64,000 bases of DNA from positions 2,831,145 through 2,895,144 of the forward strand of contig NZ_CP019332.1 of the NCBI RefSeq assembly GCF_002163855.1, in the 5' to 3' direction. The position numbers and the translations under genes were made by a program. The notes below the pieces were generated by a model. That model was not told where the DNA came from. It did no database searches and worked only from the letters and a program-made list of their open reading frames with translations. Shown here piece by piece: positions 1 to 10,470 of the stretch. The stretch comes from Winogradskyella sp. PC-19. GTDB taxonomy: Bacteria; Bacteroidota; Bacteroidia; Flavobacteriales; Flavobacteriaceae. The number at the start of each line of letters is the position of its first letter. Position 1 is the first letter of the stretch.

Positions 1-189
1 AAACAAAAATTGCATAAATTATAAGATACAAAAAAAAGAACGAAATAGCTTAAAGAATAGTATAATTTATAATAAGAATTCTGATAGCGTTTAATTGTAA
101 AGTTAGGTTTGTTATTATTGATTTTATGAGCTTAGATTAGCTCGGTAAGTCAACTGAAATTATCGTTCTCTAAAAGCAGTATTAGTAGG

Positions 190-1170
190 TTAAAATTTAT
201 AACCCAATTTAAAATTCAAATTTTTAAATCTAGAATTGACAGTGTTAATGTCATCTATAAAAATACCGAACTTATAATCTGGATAATAGCTTAGTGTCAC
301 TTCAAAATCAGTTAAGATTTGTGCGCCTATCTCAAAACCGTAAATCACTTTGGTGTCAGAGCTGTCTACATTTTGAAAAACAACACTGCTAGTATCAGTG
401 TAATCATACTTTAATAGAACTGCGCCTATCGAAGCACCTATAAATGGATAGATAGTCGCATTGCTTTTCGAAAAGTAGTATTTAGGAGCAATAGTTAGTT
501 GTACTGATGATATTTTATTATCGAAAGTCGAAAATTCATATGCAGTTTTAAAATTATACTGTAAAGTAAAATCGTAAAATAATCTTCCTGTTAGACTACC
601 TAAATGTTTTGGAGAGATATTTATACTAACAAAAGCGCTAAGTCCACCTTCTGAATTTGTTAACGAAGGATTATCATTGACCATGAACTCAAGTTCTTGG
701 GAGTAATAGCCAAACCCGAAATCGTAATTGATAATGCTTTCTTGATTTGCGTAGCTTTGGTCTTTTTTCTGGCGCTTAGATAATTCAAAATCTTCAGAGT
801 AACTTTCACAATTAGTATATTCTTCTATTAGTTGAGCAATTAAGCCTTCAGAAATATCACTTTTTGAAGTTTTTGTCCTTACCGAAACACAATCACTAAA
901 AATAACCAAAAGTTTCCCTCGGTTTTTTCCGTTGGTAGAAGGGTAAGAAAGGTTTTCTAAATATACCAATCCAGAGCTATTCTTCTTGTTCTCGATGAAA
1001 TATCTATTGGTTTCAGTGGTCTTATAGAAACCTACCTCCGGTGTATCTTTTAAAGTTTTAACTTCAGTATTAACACCTTCGATTTTAATTTTATTTGATT
1101 GTGAATACAAAGAATTTGAAAGTAGGAATATTGATATTATGGAAAACGAAAGTGCATTTTTAAGATTCAT
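190..1170 (-). CDS. Outer-membrane beta-barrel protein, hypothetical
   Basis: The product has a signal peptide in about residues 1-23 (ending near LYSQS), so it is exported. The C-terminal half alternates short hydrophobic and aromatic stretches and ends in a phenylalanine (KLGYKF), as outer-membrane beta-barrels of Bacteroidota do. The first 130 residues are hydrophilic and unassigned. It lies 58 bp downstream of the mutase large subunit on the same strand and could be co-transcribed, but nothing suggests a metabolic link. The exact function is unknown; the beta-barrel call rests on sequence character, not on a recognised family motif. Confidence 0.6.
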   Translation of the reverse strand: MNLKNALSFSIISIFLLSNSLYSQSNKIKIEGVNTEVKTLKDTPEVGFYKTTETNRYFIENKKNSSGLVYLENLSYPSTNGKNRGKLLVIFSDCVSVRTKTSKSDISEGLIAQLIEEYTNCESYSEDFELSKRQKKDQSYANQESIINYDFGFGYYSQELEFMVNDNPSLTNSEGGLSAFVSINISPKHLGSLTGRLFYDFTLQYNFKTAYEFSTFDNKISSVQLTIAPKYYFSKSNATIYPFIGASIGAVLLKYDYTDTSSVVFQNVDSSDTKVIYGFEIGAQILTDFEVTLSYYPDYKFGIFIDDINTVNSRFKNLNFKLGYKF

Positions 1171-1228
1171 AACTTTTCTTTTTTAAGTAAAGTTACATAT
1201 AAATGACTAAACGTAGTAATTGAAAAAA

Positions 1229-3352
1229 TCAGTCAATCAAAATTTCTAAAATCTGAATCGCAGCTTCACTAATCTTAGTGCCTGGTCCAAATACAGCGAC
1301 TGCTCCAGCATCAAATAAGTACTGATAATCTTGTTTTGGGATTACACCACCGACAATTACCATAATATCATCTCGGCCGTAAGCCTTTAGTTCTTCAATA
1401 ACTTGTGGTACTAATGTTTTATGACCTGCAGCAAGAGAAGATACTCCTAAAATATGCACATCATTTTCAACGGCTTGTTTGGCAGCTTCTTTTGGTGTTT
1501 GAAAAAGAGGTCCAATATCTACATCAAAACCAACATCGGCATATCCAGTAGCAACTACTTTGGCACCACGGTCATGACCATCTTGCCCCATTTTTGCAAC
1601 CATAATACGTGGGCGACGTCCATCTTGTTCGGCAAATGTATCTGCCAATTCTCGAGCTTTTTTAAAGCTACTATCGTCTTTTATTTCTTTACTATACACA
1701 CCAGAGAATGATTTTATTTGTGCTTTATAACGTCCAAATTCTGCCTCAAGCGCGTCACTAATTTCGCCTAATGTCGCACGTTTTCGAGCTGCATCTACTG
1801 CTAAAGCTAATAAATTTTCTTGACCTGACTTTGCGGCTTGTGTTAGTTTAGAAAGCGCATCATTTACATCTGTCGTATTTCTTTCAGCTTTAATTTGCTC
1901 TAAGCGTTCAATTTGTTGAAGTCTTACCGTTTGGTTATCAACTTCAAGTATATGTAATGGGTCTTCTTCCTCAAGTCTGTATTTGTTGACACCTACAATG
2001 ATGTCTTGACCAGAATCTATCCTGGCTTGCTTTCTAGCTGCAGCTTCTTCAATGCGCAACTTTGGTATACCGGCTTCGATGGCTTTAGTCATTCCGCCTA
2101 ACTCTTCAACTTCTTCAATGAGTTGCCATGCTTTTTGTGCGATGTTATGTGTCAGTTTTTCGACATAATAACTGCCAGCCCATGGGTCAACCGTTTTTGT
2201 GATGTGTGTTTCTTCTTGAAGATAGATTTGCGTATTTCGAGCTATTCGTGCAGAAAAATCTGTTGGTAATGCAATAGCTTCATCCAATGCATTAGTATGT
2301 AAACTTTGTGTGCCGCCAAAAGCAGCAGCAGAAGCTTCTATACAGGTACGAGCAACATTGTTAAACGGGTCTTGTTCTGTTAAACTCCATCCGGATGTTT
2401 GGCAATGTGTTCGTAATGCAAGAGACTTAGGATTTTTTGGGTTGAATTGCTTTACTAATTTTGCCCAAAGCATTCTTGCAGCTCGCATTTTGGCAATTTC
2501 CATAAAATGATTCATGCCAATGGCCCAAAAGAACGATAGGCGAGGCGCAAAAGTGTCGATATCCATGCCAGCTTCTAATCCTTTTCTAATGTATTCTAAT
2601 CCGTCTGCTAATGTATATGCTAATTCGATATCGCAGGTTGCGCCAGCTTCTTGCATGTGGTAACCTGATATACTAATACTATTGAATTTTGGCATATGCT
2701 TGCTGGTATATTCAAAAATATCAGAGATTATTTTCATTGAAGGCGTTGGCGGATAGATGTAGGTGTTTCTAACCATAAACTCTTTTAAAATATCATTTTG
2801 GATAGTTCCTGCTAAAGCTTCTGGTTTAACACCTTGTTCTTCGGCAGCGACAATGTAAAAGGCCATGATTGGTAGTACGGCACCATTCATGGTCATTGAA
2901 ACTGACATTTTATCTAAAGGAATCTGGTCAAATAATACCTTCATGTCCTCAACAGAATCAATCGCAACTCCAGCTTTACCAACATCTCCAACTACACGTT
3001 CGTGGTCACTGTCATAGCCACGATGTGTTGCTAAATCAAAAGCTACGGAAAGTCCTTTTTGTCCAGCAGCGAGATTTCTTCTGTAAAATGCATTACTTTC
3101 TTCGGCTGTAGAAAACCCTGCATATTGTCTTATGGTCCAAGGTCTTCGTACATACATTGTTGAATATGGTCCACGAAGATTTGGTGCAATACCTGCAACG
3201 AAATTAAGGTGTTCTAAATTTTGAATATCTTCTTTAGAGTAGGTTTGTTTGACATCGATATCCTCGGCAGTTTTAAAAACAGTTGTTTTTGAACTAGATG
3301 TTTTTGCTTCTGGCGATTTTATTGATATGTGTTGAATATCTTTTCGTTGCAT
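1229..3352 (-). CDS. mutB: Methylmalonyl-CoA mutase, large (catalytic) subunit
   Basis: This is the catalytic subunit of adenosylcobalamin-dependent methylmalonyl-CoA mutase, which interconverts (R)-methylmalonyl-CoA and succinyl-CoA in the cytoplasm. At 707 residues it has the family's usual length. The TIM-barrel substrate domain (about 50-550) carries the typical [20 protein letters not shown] stretch. The C-terminal B12 domain (from about 580) has D591-x-H593-x-x-G596, with H593 the expected cobalt ligand. Its ATG overlaps the stop of the preceding lipoprotein gene by one base (TAATG), so translation is probably coupled. The small subunit lies one gene upstream. Identification is very secure. 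Confidence 0.97.
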   Translation of the reverse strand: MQRKDIQHISIKSPEAKTSSSKTTVFKTAEDIDVKQTYSKEDIQNLEHLNFVAGIAPNLRGPYSTMYVRRPWTIRQYAGFSTAEESNAFYRRNLAAGQKGLSVAFDLATHRGYDSDHERVVGDVGKAGVAIDSVEDMKVLFDQIPLDKMSVSMTMNGAVLPIMAFYIVAAEEQGVKPEALAGTIQNDILKEFMVRNTYIYPPTPSMKIISDIFEYTSKHMPKFNSISISGYHMQEAGATCDIELAYTLADGLEYIRKGLEAGMDIDTFAPRLSFFWAIGMNHFMEIAKMRAARMLWAKLVKQFNPKNPKSLALRTHCQTSGWSLTEQDPFNNVARTCIEASAAAFGGTQSLHTNALDEAIALPTDFSARIARNTQIYLQEETHITKTVDPWAGSYYVEKLTHNIAQKAWQLIEEVEELGGMTKAIEAGIPKLRIEEAAARKQARIDSGQDIIVGVNKYRLEEEDPLHILEVDNQTVRLQQIERLEQIKAERNTTDVNDALSKLTQAAKSGQENLLALAVDAARKRATLGEISDALEAEFGRYKAQIKSFSGVYSKEIKDDSSFKKARELADTFAEQDGRRPRIMVAKMGQDGHDRGAKVVATGYADVGFDVDIGPLFQTPKEAAKQAVENDVHILGVSSLAAGHKTLVPQVIEELKAYGRDDIMVIVGGVIPKQDYQYLFDAGAVAVFGPGTKISEAAIQILEILID

Positions 3353-3999
3353 TAGAATTTTATTTTTGCTAGATAATTGTCAAAGTCAAAATCTAAAGTT
3401 GTATTAATATCAATGATTAAGTTTTTGTCTTTTGAAAATGCCAAATAATACTTGTGTTGGTATCTAGTAGAATTTTTCTTTCTTTTATCATATACTTTAT
3501 GAACACTCTTGAATATTTGAACACTAGGCGTTTCGCTATATTTTCCTGTTATTTTACTAAAATCTTGTTTTGTCATTTTGCAAAACTCTGATAAATCTCT
3601 GGTGATATCAGCTAAAATTGAACTCGCATTCTGTTTCAGAATTGGTGCGAAAGGAATTGTGTTTACAAGAATTGTTGATTTAGATGCTTTATCAAAATAG
3701 ATGTAATGATTGCCATCAATATTTCTTAAATGTCGAAGACGTTTTTCTTCTAAGTCTAATATTTTTCCTTTGGCTAAGGTTTTTAATACGACTTCATATT
3801 CTGCCGATGAATATCGCTTAAAGTTCTCAGGTAATAAAAGTTGAATACCGTCATCTTCTAAAAATTGAGTGTTATTAGAAATGGCTAATTCATTTGATTT
3901 ATTAACACTATCAACTTCATTTTTAGTTTTATCGTTGCATGACACAAACAATAAAACTAATGTCAACAAAACAGTTACTATAGGTTTTCTCAATACCAT
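3352..3999 (-). CDS. Hypothetical lipoprotein between the mutase subunit genes
   Basis: The 215-residue product starts with a lipoprotein signal (LVLLFVSC, lipid-anchored Cys about 21) and should be attached to a membrane facing the periplasm. I recognise no enzymatic motif in the remainder. It sits tightly between mutA and mutB: 3 bp after the small subunit gene and overlapping the large subunit by one base. This makes it part of the operon, though a periplasmic lipoprotein has no obvious place in the mutase reaction. Co-inheritance with the cluster in related flavobacteria is plausible but was not checked. Confidence 0.75.
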   Translation of the reverse strand: MVLRKPIVTVLLTLVLLFVSCNDKTKNEVDSVNKSNELAISNNTQFLEDDGIQLLLPENFKRYSSAEYEVVLKTLAKGKILDLEEKRLRHLRNIDGNHYIYFDKASKSTILVNTIPFAPILKQNASSILADITRDLSEFCKMTKQDFSKITGKYSETPSVQIFKSVHKVYDKRKKNSTRYQHKYYLAFSKDKNLIIDINTTLDFDFDNYLAKIKF

Positions 4000-4002
4000 G
4001 TT

Positions 4003-5358
4003 TTATTCTTCTTTTAATCTTTTGATTTCCATATCTTCAGATAATCTTTTTTGAATAATTGGTTCAATAAGTGTTTTTCTCTTTTCAATCTTTAAAAAAG
4101 GCTCTTTTTCAAGAGTATTTTTCATTTTGTCTGCGAGATTTGGATGTTTGTTTGTTCCTAAAAGTGTAATCTTTCCTTCATTAAAATCGCTCTGTTCTTT
4201 AGCTGCACTTTCTTTAATTTTTCTTTGAATCGTACCTTCTTTTAATTGTTGTAAAAACCCACCATTTGCTTCAATGTTTTTGAAAAGGTCTAAAGCTTTT
4301 TCACTTAATTGAGTAGTTAAGCTCTCGATATAAAAAGAGCCATCTGAAGGATTATTTACCGCATCGAAATAACTTTCTTTTTTAAGGATTAATAATTGAT
4401 TTCTAGAAATACGTTCTCCAAATTCCGTAGACTCCTGAAATAAATTATTGTAGGGTTGATTGCAAATCATACTTGCACCACCTAAAATCGCACTCATACA
4501 TTCGGTTGTTGTGCGTAACATATTTACGTTGTAATCGTAAATAGTTTTATTACGTTTACTAGGAGTTGCTGTTATTACACAATTAGGATTTGCTTTGTAG
4601 GTTTCTGACAGTGTCGACCAAAGTAATCTAAGTGCTCTTATTTTTGTAATTTCGAAAAAATAGTTACTACCTATCGCTACATTAAAAATTACTTCTAATT
4701 TATTTACTGAAATACTTTTGTTTTCAAAATGATTAAGATATTCATTGATATGAGCTAAAGCGTAAGCTAACTGTTGGACGTTATTGGCGCCTCCGTTTTG
4801 ATAATGGCTTAAGTTTATGTATAGTTGATTGTGCTGCTTTACACTTTCTTCAAGGATAATATGGTCTTCTTTTAAATTGTAAAACCAATTCCCGGTTTTG
4901 CCTAAATTACCAATGACGTCATTATTAAAAGAAACTTTAGTAGAATTCTTAACGCTTGATATTTTTTCTAACAGCGATAAGGATAGTTTTTCGGAATTAA
5001 TATGAATAGGTATGTCAATACCCGAAATTAATTCTTGGAGATTAATGTCTTCGTTTTTTATGTTAAAAATAAGATGTTCAGCTCCTTTTTTTATAGCATC
5101 TTTAGCTAAAGTATTGGCTTCTGAAACTTCAACGACATCAATATTTTGACTTATTTTCCAATTTGAAGCTTTAGAATTTGAAATATTAGGATGTGTTTCG
5201 AACTCATCGGCATGGTAAAATGGTTTGACATCTATACCGTCATCTGTTTTCCAAATTAAACTATCATTGTAATCTGCACCTTTTAGGTCGACTTGAATTT
5301 TTTGTTTCCATTCTTTTGAAGAAACACTTTTAAATTCTTGAAATAGTGATTTACTCAT
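4003..5358 (-). CDS. mutA: Methylmalonyl-CoA mutase, small subunit
   Basis: This is the non-catalytic partner of the MutB heterodimer. The fold follows the large subunit: barrel motifs such as SNYFFEITKIRALRLLWS and the GASMICNQPYNNLF segment are recognisable. At 451 residues it is shorter than many small subunits and stops before a cobalamin-binding domain; no DxHxxG motif is present, as expected for a subunit that does not bind B12. The start overlaps the end of divIC by 8 bp, giving translational coupling in the order udk, divIC, mutA, lipoprotein, mutB. Confidence in the family is high; the short form looks natural rather than truncated. Confidence 0.93.
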   Translation of the reverse strand: MSKSLFQEFKSVSSKEWKQKIQVDLKGADYNDSLIWKTDDGIDVKPFYHADEFETHPNISNSKASNWKISQNIDVVEVSEANTLAKDAIKKGAEHLIFNIKNEDINLQELISGIDIPIHINSEKLSLSLLEKISSVKNSTKVSFNNDVIGNLGKTGNWFYNLKEDHIILEESVKQHNQLYINLSHYQNGGANNVQQLAYALAHINEYLNHFENKSISVNKLEVIFNVAIGSNYFFEITKIRALRLLWSTLSETYKANPNCVITATPSKRNKTIYDYNVNMLRTTTECMSAILGGASMICNQPYNNLFQESTEFGERISRNQLLILKKESYFDAVNNPSDGSFYIESLTTQLSEKALDLFKNIEANGGFLQQLKEGTIQRKIKESAAKEQSDFNEGKITLLGTNKHPNLADKMKNTLEKEPFLKIEKRKTLIEPIIQKRLSEDMEIKRLKEE

Positions 5359-5677
5359 CTTTTTTAGATTTAGGAATGCTGTCTTCGTATTCTATAATGT
5401 AAATTTCTTCATTAGGCTTTTTCATGTAGTAGGTTTCTCTAGCTACTTTTTCAACACCTTTATCAGTGCTTAATTCTTTAGTAGCTTTCTCGTCCTTCTT
5501 CATCTCATTTATGTAATATTGTTTTTCTTTATTTAGTGCTTCTTTGTCCTCATTTAAATCATTGTGAAGTAACCAAGAATGCGTATCAAAAAATAACATC
5601 CATACAGCAAAGGCGATTAAACCAATGATGTAAAAGTTTTTGAAAGACTTTAGATATTTCTTTTTGAATTTAGCCAT
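5351..5677 (-). CDS. Septum formation initiator, FtsB/DivIC family
   Basis: This is a small bitopic division protein. One transmembrane helix (about residues 16-32) follows a basic N-terminus and is followed by a coiled coil (about 38-75) rich in Lys and Glu, the FtsB/DivIC layout. The KVARETYYMKKPNEEIYII stretch matches the conserved end of the family. Such proteins bridge FtsL and FtsQ/DivIB at the septum. It starts 1 bp after the uridine kinase gene and overlaps mutA, so it belongs to the same transcript. Length (108 residues) is normal. Confidence 0.88.
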   Translation of the reverse strand: MAKFKKKYLKSFKNFYIIGLIAFAVWMLFFDTHSWLLHNDLNEDKEALNKEKQYYINEMKKDEKATKELSTDKGVEKVARETYYMKKPNEEIYIIEYEDSIPKSKKDE

Positions 5678-5678
5678 T

Positions 5679-6284
5679 TTATAAGCGTTCGTTAATGATT
5701 GTCTTTACAATATCAACCGCAACAGTATTATATTTATTGTTAGGTATAATAATATCTGCATACTCTTTCATCGGCTCAATAAATTGTTGATGCATTGGTT
5801 TTAGAGTATTCTGGTATCTCGTTAGCACTTCTTCTATGTCTCTACCACGTTCATTAATGTCTCTTTTAAGTCTTCTTATCAAACGCTCGTCACTATCGGC
5901 ATGTACAAATATCTTAATATCAAATAAGTCTCTAATTTCAGGATTTGTAAGTATTAAAATACCTTCTACGATTATTACTTTTCTTGGTTTTGTCAGTACG
6001 CTATCTCCTGTTCTATTATGTTGAACGAAAGAGTAGACAGGTTGCTGAATGGGATTCCCTTTTTTTAATTCATTAAGGTGATTTACTAATAAATCAAAAT
6101 CTATAGATCGTGGATGATCAAAATTGATTTTTACACGTTCGTCGTAGCTTAAATGTGTTGTGTCTTTGTAGTATGAGTCCTGAGATATTACAACAACTTC
6201 GTCTTGTGGTAATTCTTTAAGAATTGTATTAACAACTGTTGTTTTTCCGCAACCAGTACCTCCAGCTATTCCAATTATAAGCAT
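5679..6284 (-). CDS. udk: Uridine kinase
   Basis: The enzyme phosphorylates uridine and cytidine to UMP and CMP in pyrimidine salvage. The P-loop GGTGCGKT is at residues 8-15. Other family stretches are QDSYYKDTTHLS, the NFDHPRSIDFDLL motif that binds the nucleoside, and RLIRRLKRDINERGRD in the lid. Length (201 residues) fits. It is probably the first gene of the udk-divIC-mutA-lipoprotein-mutB run, since 43 bp separate it from the next upstream gene. Identification is secure. Confidence 0.95.
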   Translation of the reverse strand: MLIIGIAGGTGCGKTTVVNTILKELPQDEVVVISQDSYYKDTTHLSYDERVKINFDHPRSIDFDLLVNHLNELKKGNPIQQPVYSFVQHNRTGDSVLTKPRKVIIVEGILILTNPEIRDLFDIKIFVHADSDERLIRRLKRDINERGRDIEEVLTRYQNTLKPMHQQFIEPMKEYADIIIPNNKYNTVAVDIVKTIINERL

Positions 6285-6327
6285 GTATCAAAATTTTAAC
6301 CCTACAAAGTTAACAAATAGAGATAGA

Positions 6328-6786
6328 TTACTTTTCGATTTTGGCAACTTCTTCTTCAGTAATTAATTTGCCGTATTTATTACCCCAACTATTATTAATA
6401 TAGTTCATGACATCTGCAACTTCATCATCTGCTAAACCAAGTGCAGCCATAGCGCCATTATAGGTTTTTCCGTTAACAACAATCTTACCGTTTTGACCAT
6501 ATTTGATACCCTTAAGACTTTCTAATTGATTATTTTTTAGATAGTCCGAATTAGCCAAAGGCGGAAATACATTTGCTACGCCTTCGCCTGATGCCATATG
6601 ACAAGTAATACAAAAATCGTTATAAACTAATCGACCACGTGCTACACTTTCTTTTAATGGGTTACTTACAGCTGTGGTTTCTGTTTGGGTACGTTTAATT
6701 GTTTTTTCCTTTTCAGGCTTTTCATTACAACTTACAAAAAGTAATAAAGTCAAACTAAATGTATAAATACTGTGAGATAATTTCAT
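6328..6786 (-). CDS. Cytochrome c lipoprotein
   Basis: This is a membrane-anchored monohaem class I cytochrome c. A lipobox ends at Cys20 (LLLFVSC). The haem-binding CxxCH is C59-I-T-C62-H63, and the NGAMAALGLADDEVADVMNYI segment near the C-terminus supplies the usual axial Met and terminal helix. It starts 10 bp after the PQQ-type sugar dehydrogenase on the same strand, so it is the likely electron acceptor of that enzyme. A role in passing electrons to the respiratory chain is inferred from this pairing. Confidence 0.9.
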   Translation of the reverse strand: MKLSHSIYTFSLTLLLFVSCNEKPEKEKTIKRTQTETTAVSNPLKESVARGRLVYNDFCITCHMASGEGVANVFPPLANSDYLKNNQLESLKGIKYGQNGKIVVNGKTYNGAMAALGLADDEVADVMNYINNSWGNKYGKLITEEEVAKIEK

Positions 6787-6796
6787 ATTCTAAAAT

Positions 6797-7981
6797 CTAT
6801 GAATTTGGAACTATTTTAACGATACCTTTGTTTTCTAAAGCAACATATATGTAACCGTCAGGACCTTGTTTTACATCTCTTACTCGACCCATACCTTCAA
6901 GGAGTTTTTCGCGCTTAGTCACTTTATTATTATTTAGAACCAAACGCTCTAGGTATTCAAATTTTAAAGAACCGACAAGAAGATTTCCTTTCCAATCTGT
7001 GTATTTATCTGAAGTTACAAAATCCATTCCGCTAGGTGCAATTGATGGGACCCAATAAAATAGTGGTTGCTCCATGCCATCTTTTGAAGTTATGTCAGTG
7101 AATTTTGTACCACTATAATTAACACCATAACTGATAATTGGCCATCCAAAATTTTTGCCCTTTTGAACAACATTAATTTCATCACCACCTTTTGGACCAT
7201 GTTCATGAACCCATATTTTACCTGAATATGGATTTTTTACCATGCCTTGGGGATTTCTGTGTCCGTAACTAAATATTGCCGTTTTTGCATTTTCTGTTCC
7301 AACAAAAGGATTGTCTTTAGGCACCGAACCATCAGCATTAAGTCTGTATATTTTACCACAGTCTCTTGTAATGTCTTGAGGATTTTCATCTCTATTTCCT
7401 CTGTCACCAACTGAAAAATATAGATACCCATCATTATCAAACTCAATTCGAGAGCCAAAATGTTGACCACGGCGTGAGTTTGGGCCAGCTTTATAAAGTC
7501 TTGTAACATCAATCAATTTATTGCCATCTAATTTTGCTCTTAATAATGCGGTATTACCACCATCACCATCGCCATCTTCAGAGGCATGTGTAATATATAA
7601 CCAACCATTATTAGCATAATCAGGATGTAATTCTATGTCTAACAATCCGCCTTGCCCACGAACATATATATCAGGTAAACCTTCAATAGTTGTTTTTTTG
7701 CCATCTTTAAAATGAATAAGTTCTCCAGCTTTTTCAGTAATTAACATAGCGCCATCAGGCAAGAAAACCATACCCCAAGGAATATTTAGGTCTGGGACGA
7801 CAGTTTCAGTCGAATAGTCAATATTTGTTGCAGCTTCGGCTTCTACAGAAGAGGTTGTGCCTACTTCGACCTGTGACTGTGCTTCTGCAATTTCAGGAGT
7901 TTCACTTTTTTTATTTTCCTTTTGACCACAAGAAGCACAAATAATGCTTAATGCTACGACGATAAGTTTTAACTGTTTCAT
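6797..7981 (-). CDS. PQQ-dependent aldose sugar dehydrogenase (soluble GDH type)
   Basis: This is a periplasmic lipoprotein (Cys18 in IICASC) carrying the six-bladed propeller of soluble glucose/sorbosone dehydrogenases. Characteristic stretches are LNIPWGMVFLPDG, GQGGLLDIELHPDY, GQHFGSRIEFDNDGYLYFSVGDRG, HRNPQGM and EHGPKGGDEINV. These enzymes oxidise aldoses using pyrroloquinoline quinone and calcium. The adjacent cytochrome c gene fits an electron-transfer pair. No PQQ biosynthesis genes occur here, so the cofactor must come from elsewhere in the genome or from outside. Substrate cannot be deduced. Confidence 0.9.
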   Translation of the reverse strand: MKQLKLIVVALSIICASCGQKENKKSETPEIAEAQSQVEVGTTSSVEAEAATNIDYSTETVVPDLNIPWGMVFLPDGAMLITEKAGELIHFKDGKKTTIEGLPDIYVRGQGGLLDIELHPDYANNGWLYITHASEDGDGDGGNTALLRAKLDGNKLIDVTRLYKAGPNSRRGQHFGSRIEFDNDGYLYFSVGDRGNRDENPQDITRDCGKIYRLNADGSVPKDNPFVGTENAKTAIFSYGHRNPQGMVKNPYSGKIWVHEHGPKGGDEINVVQKGKNFGWPIISYGVNYSGTKFTDITSKDGMEQPLFYWVPSIAPSGMDFVTSDKYTDWKGNLLVGSLKFEYLERLVLNNNKVTKREKLLEGMGRVRDVKQGPDGYIYVALENKGIVKIVPNS

Positions 7982-8020
7982 GGCGATTAATTTTACTTTA
8001 TAAAGTTAGTTATATTTTGT

Positions 8021-10333
8021 TTAAAACTGATAATTAATATTTAGGCCAGCATAATAGTTTATAGGATTTCCAGGGTAAAAATAGCGTGGTTGACTACCGC
8101 CAAAACCTCTAGCATTAATTAATATCTGAGAGGCATAGGCTTCGTCAAAGATATTATCTAGTCCATAGAATACATCAAATGTTAGCTTTCCTGAAAAACT
8201 TTTTCTGAAACCAACTTTTAGATTAGTCAAATTGTAACTATCGCTGTACAGACTATTACTATCTGTTATTGGCTGTCTGCCAATATGTTGGAAATTTATA
8301 TTTGCATAAAAGCCGATTTCTGTGGCGAAGTCTAGTCCAGTGTTTACTATTTCAGATGGTACGCCAGTTAAATCATTTCCTGAAAAATCATTGTCGCCAT
8401 CAACAAAATTTTCAAACTTATAATTGTTAAGACTATAGTTGAAGAATCCATTTAAAGTAAAACTTTCTTTATTAATTAAATTAGAGTTTAAAGAAATTTC
8501 TAAACCATCATGAAGTGTTTGTCCAGCATTTACACCAATAAACTGATCTTGTGTCGTTCGTCTTGCTACCAATAAGTTTTTGACATCCAATCTGTAAACG
8601 GATAAGTTGAATTGTAATTTGTTATTAAAAATTCCTCCACGAGTCCCAATCTCATAATTCCAACCTGTCTCTGGTTTTAATTCATTATTTATTTGTCCAT
8701 TTGGCAGCAAAGTTTCTTCCAGTGAAATAGGAGAGAAGCCTTGACTAAAGCTTGTATATATGCTAACATTGTCTGAAACTAAATAGGATAAACCAATTTT
8801 AGGCGATAAAATGCCGTTAAAGTCAAATTGTCCTGATTGGTCTACATTGTTTGTAGAAGTAGGAAAATTATCTTCTAAATCGTAAGATGTTTGGTTGTAA
8901 TTAAGACCAGCAACAAATGTTGTTTTTTCGGATAATTCATAATTAACTTCAAAAAATAAATTGAAGTATTTGCGATACTCTACAAAATTCGAAAGTTCAT
9001 CGCCTTGAACACTTCCAGTACCAGCAGGAAAGTTTTGGTACAAGTTCTCAAATGTTTTGGATGAATAGCGGTCTTTAAAAAACTCACCACCAATTGTATA
9101 TTTTAATGGCTTTTCAAGAAGTTGAAAATCTCCTATAAGTCGGCTTCTAACACCATATGCAAAGGTGTTTTCGTCTAAAACATTGAATGGTCTTGGTTCA
9201 TACCCATTTCGAAATGAGGTAAAAACACTTGTAACTTGTCTAATATTTGGGTTATAAGTATGATTCCAACTTAATCCAAAAATACCACGTTGCGAATCTT
9301 CAAAACCCTGCGCCTGTGCCCAAGTAAATGCAGCAGCAGTTGGATTATTTTCAAAAGTATCTTGATTTATCGAGCTTGGTATAAATGCCTTTAAGTCGAC
9401 GTAGCTCCCTAGAAAAGTTAATTCGTTTTTATCATCAATAAAGTGATTGGAAGTTAATGTAAATGTTTGTCTGTTATAATCATTATTATCTCTATAGCCA
9501 TCAGAATTTGTAATACTGTAGACACCACGAAAACTATTTTTTGATATTCCGTGGTTAAAGTTTAAAGTCGATTTAAATAATCCAAAAGACCCAAAGGTTA
9601 ATTCTGAATTTGTACTGGTTTCATTCAAATAAGCGTTTAGTGGATTTAGCTGGATTGTGCCACCTAAACCAGCTCCAAAAGCACTAGAAGTAGCACCTTT
9701 TGTGATATTCATTTGAGAAATTGTATTGAGTTCAAAATCTTCAATATTAGTTTCTCCGCTTCCATTAGTTAAAGGGATATCTTTAAAGTATGCTCTGATT
9801 TTAGAAGTGCCAAACAAGTTTCTAGAGCCAATTCCTCTGATAGTTAATCGATTTGTGTTTAATGCGCCACTCTGCATAAATACACCTGGAGTTCTATTCA
9901 ATGCCTGAGAGATATTAATGTCGTTACCTAACTCAATTTCTTTTTGTGTAATAATATTAGTTGTGGTGACTGATTTTTTTAAAGTAGTAGGGATGTGATT
10001 GGCGTTTATAACAACTTCGTTTAATTCAGAAGGTTTAGATATTAGTTGAACTATTAAAAAATCTTCAGAGTCTATATTTATTGTAATGGTATTGTAGCCA
10101 ATACTTTCAAAGAGATAATTACCCTTAGAATTGACTTCGAAATAACCAAACTCATCTGAAAACACTCGCTTTCCTTTACTATTATGTATTATTGATACGT
10201 TTGAGATTGCTATACTAGTTTGACTATCTATTACTTTTCCTTTGATTTGTGAAAACCCAGAAAAGCTAGAGTAAAATCCTATTAAAACTATTAGAGTTTT
10301 TAAAGAAAAAAAGAGTTGGTGTCTGATAATAAT
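8021..10333 (-). CDS. TonB-dependent receptor with atypical start codon
   Basis: This is a TonB-dependent outer-membrane importer. After a signal peptide (LFFSLKTLIVLIGFYSSFSG) come a carboxypeptidase-regulatory-like domain (about 25-95), a plug with NIITQKEIELGNDINISQAL and TIRGIGSRNLFGTS, and a 22-strand-type barrel ending NYYAGLNINYQF. The first usable standard initiator, a GTG at 10165, would cut off the signal peptide and part of the N-terminal domain, so it cannot be the true start. The frame stays open to a stop at 10340-10342 and offers only ATT or ATC codons (10327-10333). The substrate is unknown; the sugar dehydrogenase pair lies just downstream. Confidence 0.85.
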   Translation of the reverse strand: MIIRHQLFFSLKTLIVLIGFYSSFSGFSQIKGKVIDSQTSIAISNVSIIHNSKGKRVFSDEFGYFEVNSKGNYLFESIGYNTITINIDSEDFLIVQLISKPSELNEVVINANHIPTTLKKSVTTTNIITQKEIELGNDINISQALNRTPGVFMQSGALNTNRLTIRGIGSRNLFGTSKIRAYFKDIPLTNGSGETNIEDFELNTISQMNITKGATSSAFGAGLGGTIQLNPLNAYLNETSTNSELTFGSFGLFKSTLNFNHGISKNSFRGVYSITNSDGYRDNNDYNRQTFTLTSNHFIDDKNELTFLGSYVDLKAFIPSSINQDTFENNPTAAAFTWAQAQGFEDSQRGIFGLSWNHTYNPNIRQVTSVFTSFRNGYEPRPFNVLDENTFAYGVRSRLIGDFQLLEKPLKYTIGGEFFKDRYSSKTFENLYQNFPAGTGSVQGDELSNFVEYRKYFNLFFEVNYELSEKTTFVAGLNYNQTSYDLEDNFPTSTNNVDQSGQFDFNGILSPKIGLSYLVSDNVSIYTSFSQGFSPISLEETLLPNGQINNELKPETGWNYEIGTRGGIFNNKLQFNLSVYRLDVKNLLVARRTTQDQFIGVNAGQTLHDGLEISLNSNLINKESFTLNGFFNYSLNNYKFENFVDGDNDFSGNDLTGVPSEIVNTGLDFATEIGFYANINFQHIGRQPITDSNSLYSDSYNLTNLKVGFRKSFSGKLTFDVFYGLDNIFDEAYASQILINARGFGGSQPRYFYPGNPINYYAGLNINYQF

Positions 10334-10418
10334 TTGATTTTAACAACACAAATTAACAGATATAAATCACTATCTCTTCTAAATTATTTGTTAAGGTTAA
10401 AAAGTTTTGAAATCTTAG

Positions 10419-10448
10419 TTGGTAAACTTTGTATTTTATCTATATTTG
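10419..10448 (+). promoter_or_regulatory. Bacteroidota-type promoter for tRNA-Pro
   Basis: TTG at 10419-10421 and TATATTTG at 10441-10448 are separated by exactly 19 bases, matching the -33 TTG / -7 TAnnTTTG promoter of Bacteroidota. The tRNA begins 23 bp downstream of the -7 element. Confidence 0.7.
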
Positions 10449-10470
10449 CACTCCTAAAATGATAACTATT

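Noticed and set aside
1454-1711. Open frame opposite to the mutase large subunit gene
   Set aside because: It lies wholly inside a highly conserved gene on the other strand; such shadows are expected by chance.
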